The notes under the pieces were generated by a model. The model ran no database searches and had not been told where the DNA came from. It saw only the letters and a program-made list of their open reading frames with translations. Of a DNA stretch of 64,000 bases, positions 19,022 to 28,151 are shown in pieces. The DNA is taken from assembly GCA_028875875.1 (NCBI GenBank), contig JAGWUV010000004.1, positions 1-64,000 on the forward strand, given 5' to 3'. Numbering within the stretch: position 1 is the stretch's first letter; each line of letters starts with the position of its first letter. The stretch comes from Bacteroidota bacterium (GTDB taxonomy: Bacteria > Bacteroidota > Bacteroidia > Chitinophagales > Chitinophagaceae). Made by a program: the position numbers and the translations under genes.

Positions 19022-19039
19022 GTCGGGAACGATTGCGTA
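19022..19039 (+). promoter_or_regulatory. LacI-type operator, site 3 (GH28 to uxaC unit; lacI divergent)
   Basis: TCGGGAACGATTGCGTA, 98 bp before the GH28 start and 155 bp from the lacI start, so it could also serve autoregulation. Confidence 0.78.
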
Positions 19040-19137
19040 AAAAAAAAGGTTTAAAACATCTGGCAATGCTCAATAACAGTGTAAAATCGCTGAACTTTAT
19101 TCGCATATTACTCTATCAATCATTCTAAAAATCATTC

Positions 19138-20784
19138 ATGAAACGATTGCCTTTTCTTTTAATAGGAATTGCCATTTTATCATCTTCAACAGCACAGCAA
19201 AATCAAATAAAACTGCCTGTCATCGTTCAGCCTGGCTTTAAGAAAGATACTTTTAATATTAAACAATTTGGTGCGGTGGCTGATGGTTCAACTTTAAATA
19301 CGAAAGCGATTAATACAGCCATTGAAACTTGTAGTAAGAAAGGTGGTGGCGTAATATTGGTGCCTGGCGGATTTTGGTTAACTGGTCCGATAATTTTAAA
19401 AAATAATGTGAACCTGCACATCAATCGTGATGCAATTTTACAATTCACAGCCGATAAAAGTCAATATGCTTTGGTAGAAGGGAACTGGGAAGGCGTTCCT
19501 GCCTTTCGTAATCAGTCTCCTATTTCTGCAACAGATGCTGAGAATATCGCAATTACCGGAACGGGAATAGTTGATGGGAATGGCGATGCATGGCGTGCTG
19601 TAAAAAAAGATAAATTAACTGAAAGCCAGTGGAAGAAATTAATTGCATCCGGTGGAATTTTAACAGAGGATAAAAGAACATGGTATCCTTCTGAAAGTTC
19701 TTTTCGTGGGAGTAAAGCAAAGAACCCGGGAGTAATCAGTGCTGGCGTTACAAAGGAAGATGTTGAAGCATATAAAGATTTTCTTCGTCCTAATCTACTG
19801 GTACTAACCAGGTGTAAAAAAGTATTGCTGGACGGTATCACTTTTCAAAATTCTCCTGCATGGAACTTACATCCATTGTTATGCGAGAATCTTACAGTAA
19901 GGAATGTGTACGCAAAAAATCCTTGGTATGCACAAAATGGTGATGGTATCGATATTGAAAGCTGTAAGAATGTGTTGGTGGAAAATAGCACTTTTGATGT
20001 AGGTGATGATGGTATCTGCATCAAAAGCGGAAGAGATGAAGAAGGTAGAAAACGTGGTGTGCCTACACAGGATGTAATTGTAAGAAATTGTGTGGTATAT
20101 CATGCACATGGAGGGTTCGTAATCGGAAGTGAAATGAGCGGCGGTGTAAAAAATATGTTCGTTAGCAATTGTACTTTCATGGGTACAGATATTGGACTCC
20201 GTTTTAAAACAGCAAGAGGCCGTGGTGGTGTAGTTGAAAATGTTTATGTGGATAATATCAACATGAAAGATATTGTTGGTGAGGCTATTCTCTTTGATAT
20301 GTATTACATGGCTAAAGATCCTGTGCCTTTGGCTGGAGAAAGAAGAGAGCCACCGGTAGTGGAAACATTGCCTGTTACAGAAGCTACGCCTCAGTTCAGG
20401 AATTTCATCTTGAAAAATATTGTTTGTGATGGCGCCGAGAAAGCCATTTTTATTCGTGGTATTCCCGAGATGCACGTGAAAGATGTTATACTTAAGAATA
20501 TGGTGCTGAAAGCGAAGAAAGGGATCGATTGCCAGGAAGCAACCAATATTATAATGAAAGATATTACGCTGAATATTACTGAAACCAATCCTGTAACATA
20601 TGTACTCAATAGCGATCATATCTTGCTGGACAATATTAAATTCAATAAAGGATCAGATTTGTTCCTGCAGGCTCAGGGCAGCAGAACCACTAATGTAACC
20701 TTGAAAAATATTGAAGTTAACGATGCGAAAAAGAAGGCAGATATAGGTTTTGGGGCTGAAGAAAAAACAATCATTTGGCAATAA
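19138..20784 (+). CDS. GH28 polygalacturonase-family enzyme, secreted
   Basis: Hydrolyses alpha-1,4 links of galacturonan or rhamnogalacturonan by inversion. Signal peptide residues 1-20 (…SSSTAQ), then the right-handed beta-helix starting IKQFGAVADGSTLNTKAI. Catalytic aspartates are Asp269 (QNGDGIDIES), Asp290 and Asp291 (VGDDGICIKSG); His324 (AHGGFVIGSEM) and the Arg355-Phe-Lys357 block complete the GH28 signature. 548 residues, with a roughly 55-residue insertion (about 155-215) near the active-site cleft that is typical of exo-acting bacterial members. First gene of the long unit running to uxaC or beyond. Confidence 0.94.
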   Translation: MKRLPFLLIGIAILSSSTAQQNQIKLPVIVQPGFKKDTFNIKQFGAVADGSTLNTKAINTAIETCSKKGGGVILVPGGFWLTGPIILKNNVNLHINRDAILQFTADKSQYALVEGNWEGVPAFRNQSPISATDAENIAITGTGIVDGNGDAWRAVKKDKLTESQWKKLIASGGILTEDKRTWYPSESSFRGSKAKNPGVISAGVTKEDVEAYKDFLRPNLLVLTRCKKVLLDGITFQNSPAWNLHPLLCENLTVRNVYAKNPWYAQNGDGIDIESCKNVLVENSTFDVGDDGICIKSGRDEEGRKRGVPTQDVIVRNCVVYHAHGGFVIGSEMSGGVKNMFVSNCTFMGTDIGLRFKTARGRGGVVENVYVDNINMKDIVGEAILFDMYYMAKDPVPLAGERREPPVVETLPVTEATPQFRNFILKNIVCDGAEKAIFIRGIPEMHVKDVILKNMVLKAKKGIDCQEATNIIMKDITLNITETNPVTYVLNSDHILLDNIKFNKGSDLFLQAQGSRTTNVTLKNIEVNDAKKKADIGFGAEEKTIIWQ

Positions 20785-20825
20785 TTAATGAAGTAAGCTT
20801 CTACAAAATATCAAGCTCGTTCAAC

Positions 20826-22748
20826 ATGAAAAAAATAGTTATACTCATCCTCGTAATAGTAGCTGTCCAGTCTCAGGCTCAAAACGAAGGGTGGTCAGAA
20901 AAAATGGCTGCTACGGTAATGAGTATCTGGAAAGATTCACTATCCGGGCAAGGTCATTCTGCTAAATGGACTTATGATCAAGGCGTTGTATTGAAAGGGA
21001 TAGAAGGTTTATGGTATGCAACAGGTGATGGGAAATATTTCGATTATATGCAGCGATGCATGGATGTTTTTGTGAAAGACGACGGTTCTATTAAAACGTA
21101 CAAACTCAGCGATTATAATATTGATAATGTGTTATGCGGAAGGATACTGCTTACCTTATTTAAAGTAACGGGAAAGGAGAAATATTATAAGGCTTGTATT
21201 ACACTGCGTGAACAACTGAAAACACAGCCCCGCACACAAGAGGGAGGCTTTTGGCATAAAAAAAGATATGCGAATCAAATGTGGCTTGATGGATTATACA
21301 TGGGTGAACCTTTCTATGCAGAGTATGCTGCCGCTTTTCATGAAACCTCTGCTTTTGATGATATTGCTCATCAGTTCATTTGGATGGAAAAACATGCTCG
21401 TGATGCTAAAACGGGTTTGTTGTACCACGGATGGGATGAAAGCAAAAAAGAAAAATGGGCCAACCCGATAACAGGTTGTTCTCCTAATTTCTGGGCAAGG
21501 GCCATGGGCTGGTATGGAATGGCTTTAGTGGATGTACTGGAAAGCTTCCCTCAGCAACATCCTTTAAGGGATTCTTTGCTTCAAATTTTAAAGCGTTATA
21601 CTATAGCTATAGAAAAAGTACAGGATGCCCAAACGGGTTTGTGGTGGGATATTTTAAACATGCCGGGTAGAGCAAAGAATTATCCTGAAGCTTCTGCCAG
21701 CAGCATGTTTGTGTACACAATTGCAAAGGCAGTTAGGCTCGGTTATATTTCTTCTTCACATATTAAAACAGCAACAAAAGGATATGATGGGATCATAAAA
21801 AAATTCATCAAAACAGAAAATGGTCAGGTTAATTTGTATGGTACGGTGAGTGTGAGTGGCTTGGGTGGTGAACCTTACAGGGATGGCAGTTATGACTATT
21901 ACATGAAAGAGAAAGTAATAGAAAACGATCCCAAAGGTGTTGGTGCTTTTTTGTTGGCGTCTAATGAAATAGAAATGTTGCCAACTTTATCCAAGGGTAA
22001 AGGAAAAGTTGTTTTGTTGGATGATTATTTCAATGCGGAAAGAAAAAAAGATGTAACAGGAACTATTGTTGCATGGCATTACAAGTGGGATGAAATGGAT
22101 AACGGAGGCTTTTCTTTTTTTGGTTATACTTTCAATCGTTATGGTGTACAAACTGCAACACTGTCTGCTGCTCCATCAATAAATGCTTTGAAGAGAGCTG
22201 ATATGTATTTAATTGTGGATGCAGATACTAAAGAAGAAAATCCTGAACCACACTTTATGACAGAAGCCGATGCGGATGTAATTTATAACTGGGTGAAGAA
22301 TGGCGGTGTGTTGATCTTAATGCACAATGATAAAGGCAATGCTGAATTTGAACACTTCAATATACTTGCGAAAAAATTTGGAATTGTGTTCAATGAAGAT
22401 AGCCGAAACAGGGTAGAAGGGCACCACTATGAACAAGGGCAATTACTGATGCCTGCCGGTCATCCGATCTTCAAAACAGCTAAGAAGGTTTACCTGAAAG
22501 AAATTTCAACTTTAGCGTTAAGTGCTCCCGCTATTTCTGTTTATTCAGCTCCTTCCGATACAAAAAAAGGTGTGACCGATGTATTGATGGCTGTTGCCAA
22601 AGTGGGTAAGGGCACTGTGTTTGCAGTGGGCGATCCATGGGTGTATAATGAATATGCAGATGGTAGAAAGCTCCCCGCTGAATATCAAAATGGGAAAGCT
22701 GCCAGTGATATGGTACAGTGGTTCATTAACCAACTTCCCAAAAAGTGA
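20826..22748 (+). CDS. GH105 unsaturated rhamnogalacturonyl hydrolase with C-terminal DUF4350-like domain
   Basis: GH105 removes the unsaturated uronate left by pectin lyases, giving the keto-uronate that KduI uses. ATG 20826 gives a signal peptide (MKKIVILILVIVAVQSQAQ); the frame from 20775 overlaps GH28 and lacks a signal. The (alpha/alpha)6 barrel covers about residues 22-385 with the presumed catalytic Asp155 in QMWLDGLYMGEPF and the block CSPNFWARAMGWYG. Residues about 394-640 form a second alpha/beta domain (KVVLLDDYFNAE..., WVKNGGVLILMHND, KGTVFAVGDPWVYNE) resembling glutamine-amidotransferase-like DUF4350 modules. The role of that domain is unknown; it may bind or shape the substrate. 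It starts 41 bp after GH28. Confidence 0.9.
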   Translation: MKKIVILILVIVAVQSQAQNEGWSEKMAATVMSIWKDSLSGQGHSAKWTYDQGVVLKGIEGLWYATGDGKYFDYMQRCMDVFVKDDGSIKTYKLSDYNIDNVLCGRILLTLFKVTGKEKYYKACITLREQLKTQPRTQEGGFWHKKRYANQMWLDGLYMGEPFYAEYAAAFHETSAFDDIAHQFIWMEKHARDAKTGLLYHGWDESKKEKWANPITGCSPNFWARAMGWYGMALVDVLESFPQQHPLRDSLLQILKRYTIAIEKVQDAQTGLWWDILNMPGRAKNYPEASASSMFVYTIAKAVRLGYISSSHIKTATKGYDGIIKKFIKTENGQVNLYGTVSVSGLGGEPYRDGSYDYYMKEKVIENDPKGVGAFLLASNEIEMLPTLSKGKGKVVLLDDYFNAERKKDVTGTIVAWHYKWDEMDNGGFSFFGYTFNRYGVQTATLSAAPSINALKRADMYLIVDADTKEENPEPHFMTEADADVIYNWVKNGGVLILMHNDKGNAEFEHFNILAKKFGIVFNEDSRNRVEGHHYEQGQLLMPAGHPIFKTAKKVYLKEISTLALSAPAISVYSAPSDTKKGVTDVLMAVAKVGKGTVFAVGDPWVYNEYADGRKLPAEYQNGKAASDMVQWFINQLPKK

Positions 22749-23809
22749 TGTACATGCATTTTAATAATAAGCATATTATGTGGCGTAGCACCTTTCACAA
22801 AATGGCTTTATGTTTATTATTGGGCATGGGAGCAATTGGCGTAAAGGCACAAGATTTGGTGGCTGATAATATGCTCATGTTTCAGCGTTCTTATGGTGGC
22901 TGGCCCAAGCATTACCGGGAAGAAAAAATAGATTATAACAGGGAATATCCCCCGGCTGAAAAAGCAACTATTCTAGATGAGAAGAATCGTAACGATGCTA
23001 CGATCGATAATGATGCTACAACAAAAGAAATAAGGTATTTACTGAAGGTTTATAAAAAATCAAATAACAAAGCTTATCTCGATGCTGCCGAAAGGGGTAT
23101 CCGCTATTTGTTAAAAGCACAATACAGGAATGGTGGCTGGCCTCAGTTTTATCCTGATCTCAGCTCTTACAGGCATGAGATCACATATAACGATAATGCC
23201 ATGATCAATGTGATGAATGTCTTGTACGATCTTTCTCATGATATTGGCTATTTTGATGTGGTAGATAAAACCCTGGTACCTAAAGCTGCCGAAGCTGTTC
23301 AAAACGGAATTCAATGTATCTTAAAAACTCAGGTTAAAGTAAAAGGTAAACTTACTGTTTGGTGTGCTCAATATGATGAGAGTAATTTTAAACCTGCCAA
23401 AGCAAGAGCTTTTGAGCTGGCTTCTTTAAGTGGCGCAGAAAGTGTGGGTATTGTTGAATTTTTAATGCGAATAGAACATCCTTCTACCGAAATAAAAGAG
23501 TGTATCAAAAGTGCAGTGGAGTGGTTTGAAAAATCGAAGATCAAAGGGATCAAATTTGTATTTATAGATGATCCAAAGCAACCGGGAGGGAGAGACAGAG
23601 TTGTGCTACCTGATCCTGACGGTGTTTTATGGGCTAGGTTTTACGATCTGGATACCAATGAACCCTTTTTCTGCGGAAGAGATAGTATCAAGCGTAAAAC
23701 ACTGGCTGAGATTGAACATGAAAGAAGAGTAGGTTATGCATGGTATGGAACATGGCCCAAAGATTTATTAGAAAAAAAATATCCTGAATGGCTGGCATTG
23801 AATCAATAA
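22748..23809 (+). CDS. PL10 pectate lyase, secreted
   Basis: Cleaves de-esterified homogalacturonan by beta-elimination, producing 4,5-unsaturated oligogalacturonides. The start ATG overlaps the GH105 stop (TGATG); an internal ATG at 22778 is an alternative that leaves a shorter signal peptide. PL10 features: MFQRSYGGWPKHY near the mature N-terminus, YRNGGWPQFYP, HEITYNDNAMINVM and GVLWARFYDLDTNEPFFCGRD, where the Arg is a candidate catalytic base. About 353 residues, single catalytic module. Neighbours supply esterase and GH105 activities before and after it in the pathway. Confidence 0.93.
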   Translation: MYMHFNNKHIMWRSTFHKMALCLLLGMGAIGVKAQDLVADNMLMFQRSYGGWPKHYREEKIDYNREYPPAEKATILDEKNRNDATIDNDATTKEIRYLLKVYKKSNNKAYLDAAERGIRYLLKAQYRNGGWPQFYPDLSSYRHEITYNDNAMINVMNVLYDLSHDIGYFDVVDKTLVPKAAEAVQNGIQCILKTQVKVKGKLTVWCAQYDESNFKPAKARAFELASLSGAESVGIVEFLMRIEHPSTEIKECIKSAVEWFEKSKIKGIKFVFIDDPKQPGGRDRVVLPDPDGVLWARFYDLDTNEPFFCGRDSIKRKTLAEIEHERRVGYAWYGTWPKDLLEKKYPEWLALNQ

Positions 23810-23829
23810 AAAGTAAAAATAAATCTTCT

Positions 23830-24864
23830 ATGAAGCAGGTCAGTGCAGGTCGCAGGTTTGCAATAGCCTGTTTATTTTGCCTGCCTGTTCTGTTTTTACA
23901 TGCTGCCCAGGTGAAGAGAATTATTGTAGACGCTTCAGGTAAAGGAGATTTCAGCAGCATACAGGCAGCTATCAACAGCTTGGATAGCTACAGTGCAGAA
24001 CAAAGGATCATTTATATAAAGAATGGTGTGTATGAGGAGAAAGTGTTCATTGAAAAGAACAATATTGTTTTGGAAGGGGAAAGCAGGGAAAAAACGATCA
24101 TTACTCAATCTATTGCCCGTGATATTTGGAGATGTGATCATACCGATGATTGGGGCGTTGCTACTTTGAATTTGAAAGGGAGTGACATAACCTTGGAGAA
24201 TCTTACCCTACAGAATACCTATGGTTTTGAGAATGTTGATAAAACAGTTGCTTGTGTAGCTGATAATGCTTTGAAGCATGAAAAACTGGTTAGAAAAGAT
24301 GGCCACCAGATGGCATTACGCTCTTTCAGCACTACTCGTTTAAAAGTGATCAACTGTGTACTGAAGGCTTTTGGTGGTGATACGGTAAGCCCCTGGAATG
24401 TAGAGGCTGGGATGTTTTACTTTAAAGATTGTGTAATGGAAGGAGGGGTTGATTTTTATTGTCCAAGAGGATGGGCATGGGCGGAGAACTGTGAGTTTAT
24501 TGCACATACCGGACCTGCAAGTATTTGGCATGATGGATCAAAGTATGAAGACGCTAAAACCGTATTGGTGAATTGTTCTTTTAAAGGATATGATGGCTTT
24601 TTATTAGGCCGTTATCATCGTGATGCACAGTTTTATTTAATCAACTGTGTATTTGCAGAAAATATGGCTGATAAGCCTATTTACCGTGTGCCTACAGATA
24701 ATGTGATCAGGTGGGGTGAAAGGATTTATTATTACAATTGTCATCGTACAGGTGGCGATTATTCTTGGTTTGCCGATAACTTGGAGCAGGCGAAAGGTTC
24801 GCCTAAAGTTTCGGATATCAAGGTGTCTTGGTTATTTGGAAATAAATGGAACCCTATTCAATAA
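23830..24864 (+). CDS. Divergent CE8 pectinesterase-family protein, secreted
   Basis: Second pectin methylesterase-like beta-helix of the locus. ATG 23830 gives a signal peptide (MKQVSAGRRFAIACLFCLPV...HAA). The family start IIVDASGKGDFSSIQAAI is clear. The three catalytic positions are kept but in altered settings: Asp184 in FGGDTVSPW instead of QDTL, Asp208 in EGGVDFYCPRG instead of GTVDFIFG, and Arg261 in LLGRYH instead of LGRPW, so the substrate-binding Trp is lost. It may act on a differently substituted pectin or on another ester. 344 residues. It lies 20 bp after PL10 and 17 bp before uxaB, inside the operon. Confidence 0.88.
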   Translation: MKQVSAGRRFAIACLFCLPVLFLHAAQVKRIIVDASGKGDFSSIQAAINSLDSYSAEQRIIYIKNGVYEEKVFIEKNNIVLEGESREKTIITQSIARDIWRCDHTDDWGVATLNLKGSDITLENLTLQNTYGFENVDKTVACVADNALKHEKLVRKDGHQMALRSFSTTRLKVINCVLKAFGGDTVSPWNVEAGMFYFKDCVMEGGVDFYCPRGWAWAENCEFIAHTGPASIWHDGSKYEDAKTVLVNCSFKGYDGFLLGRYHRDAQFYLINCVFAENMADKPIYRVPTDNVIRWGERIYYYNCHRTGGDYSWFADNLEQAKGSPKVSDIKVSWLFGNKWNPIQ

Positions 24865-24881
24865 GTGAATGAATAAACAGT

Positions 24882-26414
24882 ATGAACCTATCTAAAAGCA
24901 ATCTTTCAGCAATTAAAACGCAGCCGGGTGTATCGTTACCAGCCGCTTCAGTATTAGAACTCCCCGAAAAAGTTTTACAATTTGGTACCGGTGTTCTGTT
25001 ACGTGGATTACCTGATTATTTTATTGATATGGCCAATAAGCAGAACGTGTTTAATGGCCGTGTGGTAGTGGTAAAATCAACCAGTAGCGGAGGTACTGAT
25101 GCATTCGATACGCAGAATGGTTTGTATACTATTTGTGTTCGCGGTATTGATGGGGCACAGAGAGTGGATAAGCAGGTGGTGAATGCATCAATTAGTCGGG
25201 TATTGGCTGCCAAAGAACACTGGAATGAGATATTAGAATGTGCTTCTAATCCACAAATGCAAATCATTATTTCCAACACCACTGAAGTGGGTATTGCGTT
25301 GGTAGAAGAAGATAAAGTAACTGCACAGCCCCCTGTTTCTTTTCCCGGTAAATTACTGGCTTTCCTGTTAAAACGCTATGAAGTATTTGCTGGTAGTAAG
25401 GAAAGTGGTATGGTGATTATTCCAACCGAACTGATTGTTGACAACGGCAAAAAATTAAAATCGATCGTAAACGAATTGGCTAAGCTGAATAATCTAAGTG
25501 AGTCTTTCATTGAATGGCTAAATACGGCGAATGATTTTTGCAGTTCATTGGTGGATAGAATTGTTCCCGGTAAATTATCTGCTGAAGATAAAGCTGCTAC
25601 AGAAGCTAAGCTGGGCTTTACGGATGATTTGATGATTATGAGTGAAGTATATCGTTTGTGGGCTATCGAAACAGATAGTGAAAGAACAAAAGAAATACTT
25701 TCTTTTAGTAAAGTGGATGAAGGTGTTGTACTGGCACCAAGTATTGATGTGTTCCGTGAACTGAAGTTGCGTTTGCTAAATGGTACACATACTTTCTCTT
25801 GTGGTATTGCATTTCTTTCAGGTTTCGCAACAGTAAAGCAAGCGATGGAGGATAAGATATTCTCTTCTTATATAAGCACTTTGATGCTGGATGAAATTGC
25901 GCCGGCTATAACTTATGAACGTTTATCCTTGCAGGAGGCACATCCTTTTGCATATAAAGTAATGGATCGTTTCCGTAACCCTTATATCGAGCACCAGTGG
26001 ATTAGCATTACCATGCAATATACTTCTAAGATGAAGATGCGTAATGTGCCTATCATCTTAGAGCATTTTGAAAAATTTGGTGTGGTGCCCCAATACATGT
26101 CTTTAGGGTTTGCTGCTTACTTGTTATTCATGAAAACACAAAAGAATAATGAAGGGAAATATATTACTGTTCAGCATGGTAAAGAATATATGGTGAATGA
26201 TGATGTAGCGGGCCAATTATATGAAGTATGGCAAAGCCAGCAAACTGCAGATAAGGTTGTAGACGTTGTATTGAAAGATGGATCATTATGGGGAACGAAT
26301 CTCGCTGTACTGCCAGGTTTTGCGGAAGCCGTAAAAGGGTACCTCGTATCCTTCCAGGATAAAGGCGTAGCATATACGCTGCAACAATTTCAACTAAATA
26401 AAACAGAAGTGTAA
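24882..26414 (+). CDS. uxaB: Tagaturonate reductase (altronate oxidoreductase)
   Basis: NAD-dependent reduction of D-tagaturonate to D-altronate, second step of galacturonate breakdown in the cytoplasm. It belongs to the mannitol dehydrogenase family: N-terminal Rossmann block VLQFGTGVLLRGLPDYFID, then NTTEVGI, and the substrate/catalytic part with LRLLNGTHTFSCGIAFL. No signal peptide. 510 residues, slightly longer than the E. coli enzyme. Four bases before uxaA. Confidence 0.95.
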   Translation: MNLSKSNLSAIKTQPGVSLPAASVLELPEKVLQFGTGVLLRGLPDYFIDMANKQNVFNGRVVVVKSTSSGGTDAFDTQNGLYTICVRGIDGAQRVDKQVVNASISRVLAAKEHWNEILECASNPQMQIIISNTTEVGIALVEEDKVTAQPPVSFPGKLLAFLLKRYEVFAGSKESGMVIIPTELIVDNGKKLKSIVNELAKLNNLSESFIEWLNTANDFCSSLVDRIVPGKLSAEDKAATEAKLGFTDDLMIMSEVYRLWAIETDSERTKEILSFSKVDEGVVLAPSIDVFRELKLRLLNGTHTFSCGIAFLSGFATVKQAMEDKIFSSYISTLMLDEIAPAITYERLSLQEAHPFAYKVMDRFRNPYIEHQWISITMQYTSKMKMRNVPIILEHFEKFGVVPQYMSLGFAAYLLFMKTQKNNEGKYITVQHGKEYMVNDDVAGQLYEVWQSQQTADKVVDVVLKDGSLWGTNLAVLPGFAEAVKGYLVSFQDKGVAYTLQQFQLNKTEV

Positions 26415-26418
26415 GAAT

Positions 26419-28059
26419 ATGAAGAGAAGTGTATTACAGGTAAATCCAAAGGACAATGTACTCGTTGCCTTACGGGATTTGAGTAAAGGGGAAACCATTG
26501 AGTTTAATGGCGAACAATATGTGTTGCAGGATGATGTTCCTGCCAAACATAAGTTTTATATGAAAGATATGCAGCCCGGTGATGAGGCGATCATGTATGG
26601 GGTGTTGGTTGGAAAGGCGCAAAAATTTATTCCGCGTGGTGGCTGGATGAGTACTGATAATTTGAAACATGCTGCTGAACCTTACACCTATAGGGCCAGT
26701 AATTATGAATGGCATGCTCCAGATGTATCTAAGTTCAAAGGAAAAACATTCAATGGTTATCATAGGAAAGATGGGAGAGTAGGAACTGCTAATTACTGGT
26801 TATTCGTTCCAACCGTTTTCTGTGAGAACAGGAACATGGATGTAATCCGTGAAGCTTTGCATAATGAATTGGGATATGCAGTAACAGCTAAATATAAGCA
26901 ATATGCTCATCAGCTTTTGGAAGCTTATAAGAATGGGGAAGATTTTGCTAATGTAAATCTTAGCTCTCCTGCACAACAAGCTGCCAACAGGCCTTTTAAA
27001 AATGTTGATGGTATCAAGTTTTTAAATCACCAGGGTGGCTGTGGCGGTATCAGGCAGGATGCTGCTGTGTTGAGCAAGTTACTGGCTGCGTATGCCGATC
27101 ATCCGAACGTGGGTGGTGTAACGGTACTGAGTTTAGGATGCCAGAACTTACAGGTGAATGATTTTTTGAACGATCTGAAACAATACAATCCTTCTTTTGA
27201 TAAACCTTTATACATTTTTGAGCAACAGCAATCTCAAAGTGAAGAGCAGTTGATTGCAGAAGCGATCAGGAAAACCTTTGAAGGATTGATCGAAATCAAT
27301 AAACATGAACGTGAACCCGCCGGGTTGGATAAACTTACTTTAGGTGTAAAATGCGGCGGTAGCGATGGGTTTAGTGGAATATCTGCTAACCCGGCAGTTG
27401 GTTATTGTGCAGATTTGTTGGTAGCGTTAGGTGGTAAAGTTTTATTAGCAGAATTTCCTGAATTATGTGGTGCTGAACAAGATTTGATAGATAGAACACA
27501 GGAAGAAGCGGCTGCTAAAAAGTTCATTTCATTGATGGGGGCTTACAGTGAATCTGCTGAAAGAGTAGGCTCTGGTTTTCATATGAATCCTTCACCCGGT
27601 AACATCAAAGACGGTTTGATAACAGATGCGATCAAAAGTAATGGTGCTGCTAAGAAAGGTGGTACTTCTCCGGTGGTAGATGTACTTGATTACACAGAAC
27701 CTGCGGTGAAACCCGGTTTGAACCTGGTTTGTACTCCGGGCAATGACGTAGAAGCTACTACTGGTAAAGCTGCTAGTGGTGCTACTTTGATCTTGTTCAC
27801 TACAGGATTAGGTACGCCAACAGGTAATCCTGTTTGTCCGGTTATTAAAGTGGCAAGTAACACAAAACTGGCAACAAGAATGGCTGATATCATTGATATT
27901 AATACAGGTTCAATTATAGAAGGTGATAAAACCATTGAAGAAATGGGTGAGGATATTTTGCAGTATTGTATTAAAGCTGCAAGTGGTGAAATAATACCTA
28001 AAGCAGTGTTGTTAAACCAGGATGATTTTATTCCATGGAAAAGAGGTGTGAGTTTATAA
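26419..28059 (+). CDS. uxaA: Altronate dehydratase
   Basis: Converts D-altronate to 2-keto-3-deoxygluconate. The N-terminal SAF-like domain (about residues 1-95) is fused to the catalytic domain, which begins with the typical HRKDGRVGTANYWLFVPTVFCENRN block. Cys-rich motifs HQGGCGGIRQD and VLSLGCQNLQ are candidate metal or cluster ligands. 546 residues with the full two-domain layout. It is the last tightly packed gene before the leader element that precedes uxaC. Confidence 0.95.
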   Translation: MKRSVLQVNPKDNVLVALRDLSKGETIEFNGEQYVLQDDVPAKHKFYMKDMQPGDEAIMYGVLVGKAQKFIPRGGWMSTDNLKHAAEPYTYRASNYEWHAPDVSKFKGKTFNGYHRKDGRVGTANYWLFVPTVFCENRNMDVIREALHNELGYAVTAKYKQYAHQLLEAYKNGEDFANVNLSSPAQQAANRPFKNVDGIKFLNHQGGCGGIRQDAAVLSKLLAAYADHPNVGGVTVLSLGCQNLQVNDFLNDLKQYNPSFDKPLYIFEQQQSQSEEQLIAEAIRKTFEGLIEINKHEREPAGLDKLTLGVKCGGSDGFSGISANPAVGYCADLLVALGGKVLLAEFPELCGAEQDLIDRTQEEAAAKKFISLMGAYSESAERVGSGFHMNPSPGNIKDGLITDAIKSNGAAKKGGTSPVVDVLDYTEPAVKPGLNLVCTPGNDVEATTGKAASGATLILFTTGLGTPTGNPVCPVIKVASNTKLATRMADIIDINTGSIIEGDKTIEEMGEDILQYCIKAASGEIIPKAVLLNQDDFIPWKRGVSL

Positions 28060-28102
28060 AATTGTGAGTAATAAAATTATTGTTGAATAAAGTTTAGAAC
28101 GC

Positions 28103-28151
28103 ACAAGTGTGCGACGCAACATAAGTTGATTAAAGATTTAAAGCCGGTAAC
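28103..28151 (+). repeat. Bipartite leader element, copy 2 (before uxaC)
   Basis: GTGTGCGACGCAAC at 28107-28120 and AGCCGGTAAC at 28142-28151: 45 bases end to end, the same as copy 1. The 3' module abuts the uxaC ATG at 28152. The variable middle contains TTAAAGATTTAA. Confidence 0.8.

Noticed and set aside
19879-20619. Long minus-strand open frame of 246 codons opposite the GH28 gene
   Set aside because: It lies wholly inside a gene with intact GH28 motifs, its product is rich in His/Ile/Thr with no family resemblance, and it mirrors the codon pattern of the sense gene.
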